Shown here: in pieces, positions 25,727 through 34,240 of the stretch
Layout: every line of letters begins with the position of its first letter
How positions within the stretch are numbered: position 1 is the stretch's first letter
NCBI GenBank assembly: GCA_036560485.1
Contig: DATBRC010000063.1
Span: 1-48,678, forward strand
Direction: 5' to 3'
From: DATBRC01 sp036560485
GTDB lineage: Bacteria; Pseudomonadota; Gammaproteobacteria; Burkholderiales; Burkholderiaceae_D
DNA: 48,678 bases
Notes under the pieces: generated by a model
Database searches by the model: none
Told to the model about the DNA's origin: nothing
The model's input: only the letters and a program-made list of their open reading frames with translations
Made by a program: the position numbers and the translations under genes

Positions 25727-26203
25727 TTACTGCTTGCGCTTGAGCGCAATCCACACCAACACAAGGGCAAACACTGAAAACCATGCCAGCGACCATTGCG
25801 GAATTGACAGGCCGAGAATCGGCTCGTATTCAGTGGAGCAAAAACCATCTGCCTTGAGCAGGAAGGGCAACCAGTTCGCAGTCGGGATTTTATTCAGCGC
25901 AGTTTCCATCGGATCGATTCCGCATGAGACACCGGGGTGCGCTTTGACCCATAGGTGCCAGCCGGCGACACCTGCACCGGACAATGCAGCCAGCAATGCA
26001 ATGAACGAACCTATCTGCGTTGCACTGCGCGGCAATGCCAGCGTGATCAGGCAGATCAACGCAACCGCGATGAATGCATAGCGTTGAATAATACAGAGCG
26101 GGCAAGGCAGCATGTGTTCTACGAATTGCAGATACAGACCAAAGCCCAGCAAGGCGAAGCAGGCGATGGCGATGGCGAGCAACAGTGGTTTTGAAGTTTT
26201 CAT
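25727..26203 (-). CDS. dsbB: DsbB, disulfide bond formation protein B
   Basis: Inner-membrane quinone reductase that reoxidises DsbA. The 158-residue product has four membrane helices and both redox pairs: C34/C37 in LPCPLC and C94/C122 in the second periplasmic loop (GVSCGIDP and DGFCSTEY). It lies between prfA and prmC and so interrupts that translation-related pair, without apparent functional link. DsbC, encoded at 35593 in this window, is the isomerase arm of the same folding pathway. Confidence 0.95.
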   Translation of the reverse strand: MKTSKPLLLAIAIACFALLGFGLYLQFVEHMLPCPLCIIQRYAFIAVALICLITLALPRSATQIGSFIALLAALSGAGVAGWHLWVKAHPGVSCGIDPMETALNKIPTANWLPFLLKADGFCSTEYEPILGLSIPQWSLAWFSVFALVLVWIALKRKQ

Positions 26204-26294
26204 TTTCCGCTTTCTTTTTATGTGAGTGTTATAAATGAACGACCTTGTCTAAGAGTCTATCTGCGCCAGATGGTTCCTTGTCAGGATGCAAATA

Positions 26295-27377
26295 TTACGC
26301 TCCTTCACCCAATGCCGCCAATAATTCTGCTTGACGCTCGGCCGCCAGCGCATTGGTCAGCTCTTCCAGATCGCCGTCCATGATGAAGTCGAGCTTGTAC
26401 AGTGTCAAATTGATCCGATGGTCGGTCATGCGGCCCTGCGGGAAGTTGTAGGTACGGATGCGCTCACTTCGGTCGCCGGAACCGATCAGCGATTTGCGGG
26501 TGGCGGCTTCCTTGGCTTGCTGTTCGCGCAGCTGTACGTCCTTGATACGGGCTGCCAGCACCTTCATCGCGGAGGCCTTGTTCTTGTGCTGGCTGCGGTC
26601 GTCCTGGCATTCGACCACGATGCCGCTCGGAATATGCGTGATGCGGACGGCCGAGTCGGTCTTGTTGATGTGCTGGCCGCCCGCACCCGATGCGCGGAAG
26701 GTGTCGATGCGCAGATCGGCTGGATTGATGTTGACGTCCTCGACTTCATCGGCTTCCGGCATCACCGCGACGGTACACGCGGATGTGTGAATGCGGCCTT
26801 GCGTTTCGGTGGTCGGCACACGTTGCACGCGATGGCCGCCGGATTCGAATTTCAGTTTCGAATACGCACCGAACCCGACGATGCGCACAATGACTTCCTT
26901 ATAACCGCCGATTTCGGATGGCGACTCGGACACCATTTCGACTTGCCAGCGATTGCGCTCGGCAAAGCGCGTATACATGCGCAGCAAATCGCCGGCAAAC
27001 AATGCCGCCTCGTCGCCGCCGGTGCCGGCACGGATTTCAAGGAAGATATTGCGCTCATCGTTGGCATCTTTCGGCAGCAGCATTTTCTGCAAGTCGATTT
27101 CGAGTTGTTCCATGCGCGCTTTTGCGCTCATGATTTCTTCTTGCGCAAAATCTTTCATGTCAGGATCGGACAGCATTTCCTGCGCTGTTTTCACATCGTT
27201 GTCGGCTTGCGTGTATTCGCCATAGAGCGCAACCAGTGGGCCCAGCTCCGCATGTTCGCGCGTCATCTTGCGATAGTTATCCATGTTGGACGTGACATCG
27301 GGTTGCATCAGCAGTTCGTCTAATTCTGAAAGTCGATGTGTCAGTTGATCGAGCTTGGAGAGCATGGATGGTTTCAT
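26295..27377 (-). CDS. prfA: PrfA, peptide chain release factor 1
   Basis: Recognises UAA and UAG stop codons and triggers peptide release. It is 360 residues, as expected. The codon-recognition tripeptide is PTT (188-190, in RVPTTETQGRIH), a form of the PxT of RF1, and the catalytic GGQ is at 233-235 in GAGGQHINKTDSAVRI. The GGQ glutamine is the target of PrmC encoded downstream. Start ATG 27377 keeps the N-terminus MKPSMLSKLDQL, preceded by AGGA about 12 bases away; M5 is possible. Confidence 0.97.
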   Translation of the reverse strand: MKPSMLSKLDQLTHRLSELDELLMQPDVTSNMDNYRKMTREHAELGPLVALYGEYTQADNDVKTAQEMLSDPDMKDFAQEEIMSAKARMEQLEIDLQKMLLPKDANDERNIFLEIRAGTGGDEAALFAGDLLRMYTRFAERNRWQVEMVSESPSEIGGYKEVIVRIVGFGAYSKLKFESGGHRVQRVPTTETQGRIHTSACTVAVMPEADEVEDVNINPADLRIDTFRASGAGGQHINKTDSAVRITHIPSGIVVECQDDRSQHKNKASAMKVLAARIKDVQLREQQAKEAATRKSLIGSGDRSERIRTYNFPQGRMTDHRINLTLYKLDFIMDGDLEELTNALAAERQAELLAALGEGA

Positions 27378-27503
27378 GAATATTTTCAGTCCTGAATTCT
27401 GATGATGGTAAGGCGGATCAAATAAGATCTGCCGTCTTGCATTGTCGATTAGGCATAGAGCCGTCGAAACGCCGCCAGCGATGTGGCGTAACAGAAAGCG
27501 TAG

Positions 27504-28793
27504 CTAACGCTTGGTGCGGAATAATTGCGGCAACAATGCAGCCAGGCGCGCACGCTCGTCGCCCTGTGCATTGTGCAAAGCCTGTTGCGGGCCGTGCAGG
27601 AATTTTGCGGTGATGCCTTTCGACAGCGCTTCCAGCACGGTATCGATGTCTTCACCGCGCGCCAGCATTTTTTTTGCGCGATCCAGTTCCGCCATGCGCA
27701 ATACTTCGCTGGTTTCATGCAAGTCCTGAATCACCGGCACGACTGCGCGGCTATCCATCCAATGCATGAACGATTGCACGCGCGTTTCGATAATCGCTTC
27801 CGCTTGCGCGACGGCAGCCTGGCGATTTTCCATGCCGGTTTGCACCACTGTCCCAAGATCGTCGACGGTGTACAGATAGACATCGCTCAAGCGGCCGACT
27901 TCCGCTTCGATATCGCGCGGTACAGCAAGGTCGACCATGAAGATCGGCTTGCGGCGGCGTGCTTTCAATGCGCGTTCAATCAATCCCAATCCGATGATCG
28001 GCAAAGAAGATGCAGTGCACGATACGACGACATCGAAGCTCGCAAGTTTCTCCGGCAAGTCGGCGAGGCGGATCGCGCGGCCATTGAAACGATGCGCGAG
28101 GATCTCGCCGCGTTCCATCGTGCGGTTGGCGATCGTCAGCGATTTCGGATTCTGTGCAGCGAAGTGCGTTGCGCACAATTCAATCATTTCACCGGCACCG
28201 ATGAACAATACATGCTGCTCGGATAAGGTATCGAAAATCCGCTGCGATAAGCGTACTGCCGCTGCTGCCATTGACACACTATGCGCACCGATTTCAGTAG
28301 TGCTGCGGACTTCTTTGGCCACCGCAAATGTGCGTTGAAACAGTTGATGCAAGTATGTGCCCAACCCGCCTGCCGCTTCAGACTGGCGTACCGCATCTTT
28401 CATTTGTCCCAGGATTTGTGGTTCGCCCAACACCATCGAATCAAGACCGGACGCAACACGGAACGCATGGCGCACCGCATCACCTTGCGGCAACGTGTAC
28501 AGATAAGGGCGCAGTTCGGCGTAGGGGAGGCGGTGATATTCCGCCAGAAAATGTGCTGTTGCATCGATTGCGGCATTGACACCGCCGGTTAGATGGCTGG
28601 CCGCATAGAGTTCGGTGCGATTGCAAGTCGACAGGATTGCTGCTTCATCAGTAATGCCGCTTGTGCCGCTGCGGCCAAACCACTCGCGTGCGGCTGCCAC
28701 GGCTTGACCAATCTGGTCAGCCGGAAACGCCACCTTTTCGCGTAACGCGACCGGTGCGGTAGTGTGATTGAGGCCGATTGTCAGCAGTTGCAT
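27504..28793 (-). CDS. hemA: HemA, glutamyl-tRNA reductase
   Basis: First committed step of C5-pathway tetrapyrrole synthesis: reduces glutamyl-tRNA(Glu) to glutamate-1-semialdehyde with NADPH. It is 429 residues. The catalytic cysteine is C57 in AAILSTCNRTELYA; the N-terminus MQLLTIGLNHTTAPVALREK, the GLDSMVLGEPQILGQMKDA block and the nucleotide-binding VLFIGAGEMIELCATHF are all typical. Upstream is the CHASE2 kinase; downstream, after 126 bases with weak hairpins, is prfA. The hemA-prfA-prmC order is widely conserved in proteobacteria. Confidence 0.97.
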   Translation of the reverse strand: MQLLTIGLNHTTAPVALREKVAFPADQIGQAVAAAREWFGRSGTSGITDEAAILSTCNRTELYAASHLTGGVNAAIDATAHFLAEYHRLPYAELRPYLYTLPQGDAVRHAFRVASGLDSMVLGEPQILGQMKDAVRQSEAAGGLGTYLHQLFQRTFAVAKEVRSTTEIGAHSVSMAAAAVRLSQRIFDTLSEQHVLFIGAGEMIELCATHFAAQNPKSLTIANRTMERGEILAHRFNGRAIRLADLPEKLASFDVVVSCTASSLPIIGLGLIERALKARRRKPIFMVDLAVPRDIEAEVGRLSDVYLYTVDDLGTVVQTGMENRQAAVAQAEAIIETRVQSFMHWMDSRAVVPVIQDLHETSEVLRMAELDRAKKMLARGEDIDTVLEALSKGITAKFLHGPQQALHNAQGDERARLAALLPQLFRTKR

Positions 28794-28827
28794 TGCGTAG
28801 GACGATGTCTTGCTTTAATAAGCCGAC

Positions 28828-28833
28828 ATTATA
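28828..28833 (-). promoter_or_regulatory. -10-like TATAAT upstream of hemA
   Basis: A perfect TATAAT on the minus strand in the 50-base gap before hemA, placed to start transcription near 28821, 28 bases before the ATG. No good -35 hexamer is seen at 16-18 bases, so activation or a weak promoter is likely. Confidence 0.35.
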
Positions 28834-28843
28834 GCTTGTTGTG

Positions 28844-31273
28844 CTATGGAGCAACGGGCGATAAGTCGAGCGTGGTCCATGCCACTTCCATGCAAGGCAA
28901 GGTCAGCGTGAAAGTCGTGCCTTCTCCCACTTTGCTGGTAAACGAGATTTGGCCGGCATGGCGCTCGATGACTGTTTTAATAAAGACAAGGCCCAATCCG
29001 ATGCCATCCTGGCGTGGTTGATTCGGAACTTCAAGCCGTTGAAAGCGGCGAAATAATTTGGCTTGATCTGCCGGCGCGATGCCATAACCCTGATCGCTGA
29101 TCCTGCATATGATGCGGGGCTCTTCAAACGATAGTTGGTGATGAATAGAACATGTAACACGCGTATTTTCCGGGCTGTAATTGATTGCATTCGAGATCAG
29201 GTTGACCAGAGCACGTGTCATGAGTGAGCGATCCACCATGATTGGAAAATCAGCATCCGGTACTTCAGTCATGATTTCGATTTTCTTGCTTTGCGCGAGT
29301 GACCACATTTCATCTGTGGCATCGAACAACAGATCCTTGAAATCTACTTCTTCCAAACGATATTCTTGCGATTCGGCGCGTGCCAATTGCACAAAATTAT
29401 CCGCAAGCCCAAGTGTTTTGCGCGTGGCTTTTTCAATACGGGAAAAGAATTCTTCTTGCGGTAGCGCAGAAGATGGCTCGTGTTGCAATTCAAGCAGCGC
29501 GAGAATCGATGCTTGCGGCGCTCGCATATCGTGTGACAGGAAACGCAGCGTCTCATCGCGGCTGCGCTCTGCCGCGCGGATCGGCGAGATGTCAATGATG
29601 CTGATGATCCAGCCGGTCAGCACATTGGTGGAGGAACGGCATGGTGCGCTTTTGATTAGCAGATCGTGGCCGAACGGGTCTTGCACGCTGACGCCGGTAG
29701 CGAGCGCATCGATGTATTGCACATCAAGCAAATTCCACCAATCGAATTTGCTGGCATAGCCTTGATCGATTGGTTGCGGTGACAGCAGGCCGGAAAGCAA
29801 GTAGGGAAGCTGTGCACCGTTTACGTCAGTAAATCCGAGCGATGTGAAGTAATCATTGGCATGCATATTCGATAGCAATACATGTCCATCGGTCGTAGTA
29901 ACCAGAGTTGCATCGGGCAGGCTATTCAAGCTATCGGAAATGAATTGACGCAAGTCGCGCACGCGCAGTGCGGCATTTTCCATCGCCTTGATGCGTTGCT
30001 CCAGCACGTCCTGAATGCTTTCATCGAGACGATTGGCTTCAGGAAGCAAATGCGGTTCCTGATCGAGCCGTATGAATTCCTGACCCAGATAAGTGATTGC
30101 CGCTTCCAACCGGCGCCAGCTCCACAACGGATAAGAAATAACCAGTGTGATCAATGCTGCCGCCGGCGCAATCCACACCCCTTGCCGCAGTGCCATGTAG
30201 CTGACCGTACCGGTTAACAATAATAGCCCGGCATTCATCAGCAACGACCAGCGTGGTGACAATACAAAATAGCCTAACATCGCAAGCAGGACGGGAACCA
30301 TGCTGAACAGCGCGGTCTGCCATGGCTGCGCGATGGCGATGGATTTACCGTCGAGCAAACTGGCCAGGATGTTGGCATTGATTTCAATTCCGGCCATTGC
30401 ACCTGATTCACCTGAAACCGGCGTCGGATAAGAATCGGTCATGCCGACTGCAGTGGCGCCGACGAGAACGTATTTATCGGTAAAAAATTGATCAGGTACT
30501 TCGCCGCGCAATACCGACACATAAGGAATCGAGCGAAAATGCCCGCTTGTTCCTGCAAAAGGAATGTGTAAACGGTTTTTTCTTTGCCAGTTTCCCAGTG
30601 GGCTGTTCGTATCCTCGTTGATACGAACTTCTTTGTTCATATTGAGCAGTTTCCTGAGCGCTGATACCGGATGATCGATCTTGTATAACGCAAATGAAAG
30701 ATGCGGCCACCACACATCGTTTTGACCTTCGCTGAGGAATACGCTACGCACTACGCCATCACTATCGTGCTCCAAATCAATATGCCCCATTGATTGTGCC
30801 GTACTGGCCAATTCGGGAATCGGTAAATTGGCGGTCAAACCGGCGCCCGCATTCGCGATGATGATGGGCAGGACCGTATTGTGATTTTGTTGGAGCGCTT
30901 GCGCCAATGCCGCATCTCCTGGTCGCTTGCCGTTTGCGGATGCACGCTCCGGCTCGGACAAGATAATGTCGAGTCCGATGGCACGTGGTTTGGCTTTGCT
31001 GATGTGATTAATGAGCTCGGCATGCAGGGAACGCGGCCATGGCCAACGCCCCAATTCCGACAGGCTGTAATCGTCGATCGATACTATGATGATGTCATCG
31101 CGTGCCGGTCGACCGTTGGAAGAAACGAATTGATCATACAGCGTTAAATCAAATCGGCCGAGACCATTTTGCCAGCCCAGAATCCCGGCCAGTAAAAGCA
31201 TGATGGCCAGTATCGCGAACCATTCGCGCACAGCCAGACGCCGTACCAAGGGGAATATCAAGTACGGTTTCAT
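28844..31273 (-). CDS. CHASE2-domain sensor histidine kinase
   Basis: An 809-residue inner-membrane kinase. Order: one N-terminal membrane helix (about 19-35), a periplasmic CHASE2 sensor domain (about 40-310; DDIIIVSIDDYSLSELGRWPWPR and the KYVLVGATAVGMTDSYPTP signature), three more membrane helices (about 318-385), a PAS-like region (about 445-570), a HisKA domain with phospho-acceptor H581 in FLSHDMRAPQ, and a HATPase domain with LVNLISNAINYSP, DQGYGIAP and GIGLGLVFIKTVI. CHASE2 ligands are unknown. It is 36 bases downstream of the FecR/LysM gene, and the response regulator heads the same unit, which probably forms one signalling pathway. Confidence 0.92.
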   Translation of the reverse strand: MKPYLIFPLVRRLAVREWFAILAIMLLLAGILGWQNGLGRFDLTLYDQFVSSNGRPARDDIIIVSIDDYSLSELGRWPWPRSLHAELINHISKAKPRAIGLDIILSEPERASANGKRPGDAALAQALQQNHNTVLPIIIANAGAGLTANLPIPELASTAQSMGHIDLEHDSDGVVRSVFLSEGQNDVWWPHLSFALYKIDHPVSALRKLLNMNKEVRINEDTNSPLGNWQRKNRLHIPFAGTSGHFRSIPYVSVLRGEVPDQFFTDKYVLVGATAVGMTDSYPTPVSGESGAMAGIEINANILASLLDGKSIAIAQPWQTALFSMVPVLLAMLGYFVLSPRWSLLMNAGLLLLTGTVSYMALRQGVWIAPAAALITLVISYPLWSWRRLEAAITYLGQEFIRLDQEPHLLPEANRLDESIQDVLEQRIKAMENAALRVRDLRQFISDSLNSLPDATLVTTTDGHVLLSNMHANDYFTSLGFTDVNGAQLPYLLSGLLSPQPIDQGYASKFDWWNLLDVQYIDALATGVSVQDPFGHDLLIKSAPCRSSTNVLTGWIISIIDISPIRAAERSRDETLRFLSHDMRAPQASILALLELQHEPSSALPQEEFFSRIEKATRKTLGLADNFVQLARAESQEYRLEEVDFKDLLFDATDEMWSLAQSKKIEIMTEVPDADFPIMVDRSLMTRALVNLISNAINYSPENTRVTCSIHHQLSFEEPRIICRISDQGYGIAPADQAKLFRRFQRLEVPNQPRQDGIGLGLVFIKTVIERHAGQISFTSKVGEGTTFTLTLPCMEVAWTTLDLSPVAP

Positions 31274-31309
31274 CTGGGTAGGAGCAAGCGCTGAATGGGC
31301 GTTGCCGAA

Positions 31310-32728
31310 TCAGTGTTTGGCGTTGGGATAACTGTCTTTCGCTGTAACGGGATTGCCGTCATTGATGACCCATTGATCAGTGACAATGAAGGCTTGATAT
31401 TTTGAGAATGGATTGTTGCTGCCGTCGGCATTGATGCTTCGCACACGTGCGTAATAGGTACCAAATGGCAGGCGCGGCAGCGTGGCTTCCGGCGTTGCCG
31501 TGCTGGTTGTAAACAGCAGCCATGAAAAATCGGAATCGCGCGCCACTTGAACGTTAAATTTTTTGCCTGGTTCCGCTACCCATTGCAGAGTGATATGTTT
31601 GGCGTCGCTATGGCTGACGTAGGGTGGGCTTTGCAGATTTTTCTTTGCGGCGCTTGCGTTATTTTGCTGCTTCAATGAGATCGCCTGAATACGGGACGGA
31701 CCTTCCAACCCATGCTGATCGATTGATGAAATGCGTGCAAAATAATTACCTTCGCGAACGCCTTGAATGGCGAATTTATTCCCGGTTGATTGCGTCTCGG
31801 AAAAAACGTTCTGTCCTTCCGCATCGCTCGAAATTTGAACGTGATAAGCGCGCGCGCCAGGAACCGAGGTCAGAGAAATTTCCGCGGCTGTCGCTTCTAT
31901 CAGAGTCGGATTTTCAACCAGTTGTGGCGCCGGCAATAAATCGACTGCTTTGCCGACCGATTTGGCGTCGATGATATTGCCTTGTCCTGCATGCAGTGTC
32001 AGCGGCGATGGTTTGCCAGGATGGCCAACTTCGACGTTGCCGGATATGACTTCATTGGCGGTGCCATTTTCCGTAACGCCTACTCGGAAATTGGTGCCGC
32101 GTACCCCTGCAACGCCAAGCGGAGTATGGATTTCAAAACGCCCTTTGTTTTGTTCAAGCGGCGATACTTGCGATTCAACATGGCCGCGCAACAAATTGAT
32201 TTCCGTGCGCGGGCTTTTGGTATAACGTGCCATCCGCAACTTGGAAAGTTTGATGCGGCTATTTGAAGGGACTGAAATACGTGATGCATCCGGCAGCGCC
32301 AACGTTAAAAAACTGTTGTTGCCGGTATCGATTTGCATCCCTTCCGTAATTTTTGCGCCCAATGAAATTGTCGCAGGAGCGCCGTCAGCAGTCCTGGCCA
32401 CGATATTGCCGGATAGCGCAACCACCTTCGCTTCGCTAGGCTCGTCGGGTAACAATGTCGCTGGAATGACAATGGCGGTGCCGATCGGGATATTGGTATC
32501 CAGGCCAATTTGGTTGGCTTTGCCGATGGCAACCCAGTTTTCAACCTTGGTCGTTAGCTGCTGCGCAATTGACGACAGCGTGTCGCCTGCGCGCGTGATG
32601 TAGGTAATGCTTGCGGGAGCGATCGTAATGGAAGGAGGATTGCCGGCTGCAGGCGGTGCCGACCAAGCGAAATGCAAACCGCTTGTCAGTAATAATGCCC
32701 AACTCAATCTCGCTATGATGGTGCGCAT
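31310..32728 (-). CDS. Exported LysM and FecR domain protein
   Basis: A 472-residue periplasmic protein. After a signal peptide (LLLTSGLHFAWS, cleaved near residue 24) comes a LysM domain (about 41-92: YITRAGDTLSSIAQQL) that should bind peptidoglycan, then a FecR domain (about 100-240) with ISVPSNSRIKLSKL, EINLLRGHVESQV and HTPLGVAGVRGTNFRVG. Residues 260-460 resemble two fibronectin-type beta modules (YHVQISSD, YFARISSID and YYARVRSI strands). Classical FecR proteins signal to sigma factors; this one has no N-terminal membrane helix or sigma partner but sits in an operon with a two-component pair, suggesting a periplasmic accessory to the kinase's CHASE2 domain. That link is inference. Confidence 0.88.
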   Translation of the reverse strand: MRTIIARLSWALLLTSGLHFAWSAPPAAGNPPSITIAPASITYITRAGDTLSSIAQQLTTKVENWVAIGKANQIGLDTNIPIGTAIVIPATLLPDEPSEAKVVALSGNIVARTADGAPATISLGAKITEGMQIDTGNNSFLTLALPDASRISVPSNSRIKLSKLRMARYTKSPRTEINLLRGHVESQVSPLEQNKGRFEIHTPLGVAGVRGTNFRVGVTENGTANEVISGNVEVGHPGKPSPLTLHAGQGNIIDAKSVGKAVDLLPAPQLVENPTLIEATAAEISLTSVPGARAYHVQISSDAEGQNVFSETQSTGNKFAIQGVREGNYFARISSIDQHGLEGPSRIQAISLKQQNNASAAKKNLQSPPYVSHSDAKHITLQWVAEPGKKFNVQVARDSDFSWLLFTTSTATPEATLPRLPFGTYYARVRSINADGSNNPFSKYQAFIVTDQWVINDGNPVTAKDSYPNAKH

Positions 32729-32757
32729 ACATCCCCCTTGCGCGCCCCAGCGTGTTT

Positions 32758-33447
32758 TTATCCTGAAACTTGTTCCAGGCGATAACCGTAACTATAGACT
32801 GGGGCGAGTCGAAAACCGTTTTCTGGACGTAATTGTAGCTTGCTCCGCACTCTTGATACATGAGTATCCATCGTGCGTGACGGAATCTCCACATCACGCG
32901 ACCATACGGCTTCAAGAATGTAGGCGCGAGACAACGGTCGTCCAAGATTACGGAAGAATAATAGCGCTAAATCGAACTCTTTTTGCGTTAATTCAATCGC
33001 TTCGCCCGTTGCGGTCAGGCGTGAGGTGCGAGGCTCAAAAACATATTGATTAAATTGAATCTGTTCCACCGCGTTTTGCGTCGGATAGGCGCGGCGCAGC
33101 AAAGCTTGAACGCGTGCCACCAATTCCCCGCGACGGATCGGTTTGATCATGTAGTCATCCGCGCCTGCCGCCAATCCCGTGACAATGTCATCTTCACCGG
33201 AACGGCTGGTCATGAACAATACCGGCAAATTTTCCGATAGTTTTTCCCGCGCCCAGTGCAGCACATCGGCGCCGCTCAGGTCCGGCACCTGCCAATCGAT
33301 AATCAGCATGTCGAAGCTCTCCCGACGCAGCTGATTTAACATTTCCTTGCCGCTGTTAAATGCATAGCAAAGGTGCCCAGCCGAGGTAAGAACCTGGCTC
33401 ACCAGATCGGTCTGGCTACGGTCATCATCTAGTACGGCGATTCTCAT
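32758..33447 (-). CDS. OmpR-family response regulator
   Basis: A 229-residue two-domain regulator. The receiver domain has the acidic pocket D7-D9, phospho-acceptor D51 (IIDWQVPD), T80 and K102 (MIKPIRR), all intact. The C-terminal winged helix (about 130-225) has the OmpR/PhoB hallmarks ELTQKEFDLALLFF, RAYILEAVWSRD and TMDTHVSRVRSKL. It is first in the operon with the FecR/LysM protein (29-base gap) and the CHASE2 kinase, which is its likely partner. Target genes are unknown; autoregulation is possible through the AT-rich upstream region. Confidence 0.94.
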   Translation of the reverse strand: MRIAVLDDDRSQTDLVSQVLTSAGHLCYAFNSGKEMLNQLRRESFDMLIIDWQVPDLSGADVLHWAREKLSENLPVLFMTSRSGEDDIVTGLAAGADDYMIKPIRRGELVARVQALLRRAYPTQNAVEQIQFNQYVFEPRTSRLTATGEAIELTQKEFDLALLFFRNLGRPLSRAYILEAVWSRDVEIPSRTMDTHVSRVRSKLQLRPENGFRLAPVYSYGYRLEQVSG

Positions 33448-33947
33448 GATTGCAAGCGCAAAGTGCGCGTAGTGAAATGTGAGACTAATTTACCAAGGAT
33501 TTTACAATTAGTCGCTTTGTAAATTGCTTATTCACAATATTTAACAGTCTAGTGCAACATTTGCAGTTTTGAAAGATTTTTTTGAGGTATTTGTTGCGAC
33601 AGGAAAAAAGATGGGTGATATTGTTAATTTAACATTTAAAAAAGCAACTTGGCTTGTCTTGCCGATATGCAATTAATGCCGCAGGTTGCATTCTTGGAGA
33701 TCCAGGCAAAGCGTGACAGGCTATGCTTTAGTCGGGCTTATATCGGGCCCCAATTTTTGCCGTTAATCTATCAAGATCATGTGATGAGCCACTCAGAAAA
33801 TTGCACGTGTTATTTTTTATTGCGTGTACACGTACCGCCTCACCGCATGCATTATCAAAAAACAGAATCGTTGTGCTAGATAAATTTTTCAATAATGGAT
33901 GCTGAATGAATGCCTTATCGCTTTAAAGAACGTACGCAGCAATAAAA
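33448..33947 (-). other. Gene-free upstream region of the response regulator operon
   Basis: About 500 bases, A/T-rich, with no credible gene; a short open frame at 33649 lacks a ribosome binding site and family resemblance. A 13-base palindrome, TGTTAA-T-TTAACA (33622-33634), about 180 bases before the operon is the only structured element noted. Confidence 0.4.
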
Positions 33948-33970
33948 AAGCCCCGCATAGTGCGGGGCTT
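33948..33970 (-). terminator. Terminator of tRNA-Phe
   Basis: Perfect ten-base arms AAGCCCCGCA and TGCGGGGCTT around a three-base loop, eight bases past the tRNA 3' end on the minus strand, followed there by more T residues (A-run at 33944-33949 on the plus strand). A strong intrinsic terminator; it may also work on the plus strand. Confidence 0.85.
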
Positions 33971-33978
33971 TTATTTCT

Positions 33979-34054
33979 TGGTGGCCCGGGGCGGAATCGA
34001 ACCACCGACACAAGGATTTTCAATCCTCTGCTCTACCGACTGAGCTACCAGGCC
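33979..34054 (-). tRNA. tRNA-Phe (anticodon GAA)
   Basis: A 76-base tRNA with encoded CCA. On the minus strand the acceptor begins GGCCTGG and ends CCGGGCC, the D arm is GCTC/GAGC, the anticodon loop TTGAAAA gives GAA and the T loop is TTCGATT. All stems fold normally. It stands alone with its own promoter and terminator. Confidence 0.97.
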
Positions 34055-34064
34055 AAGGCGCGCA

Positions 34065-34092
34065 AGTATAGCAAAACAATTGAGTTATGCAA
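34065..34092 (-). promoter_or_regulatory. Putative promoter of tRNA-Phe
   Basis: On the minus strand TTGCAT (34092-34087) is 16 bases from TATACT (34070-34065), and the tRNA begins ten bases further on. The -10 matches at five positions, and a GCGC-type discriminator follows, as is common at stable-RNA promoters. A TATAAT on the plus strand at 34128-34133 may serve the divergent UbiH-like gene. Confidence 0.5.
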
Positions 34093-34240
34093 AGCACACA
34101 CTCGATTTTGTTCTCAACAGTAACGGCTATAATGCGCTTTGCACAATGCGTATCGCACGGGTTTTCATGCAGCTTCACTCGTGTTTCATTTAATGCGCGT
34201 GCGCGGTTTCCATTAATTTTTTACGGCGGCATTTCGTTTT

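Noticed and set aside
26331..27323. A 330-codon open frame antisense to prfA
   Set aside because: Shadow of a highly conserved gene on the other strand; composition is driven by prfA codons and the product resembles no protein family.
27525..28226. A 233-codon frame antisense to hemA
   Set aside because: Lies wholly within hemA with its conserved catalytic and nucleotide-binding motifs on the opposite strand.
33649..33879. Possible 76-residue protein upstream of the response regulator
   Set aside because: Starts inside an AT-rich regulatory stretch, no Shine-Dalgarno sequence and no recognisable domain.
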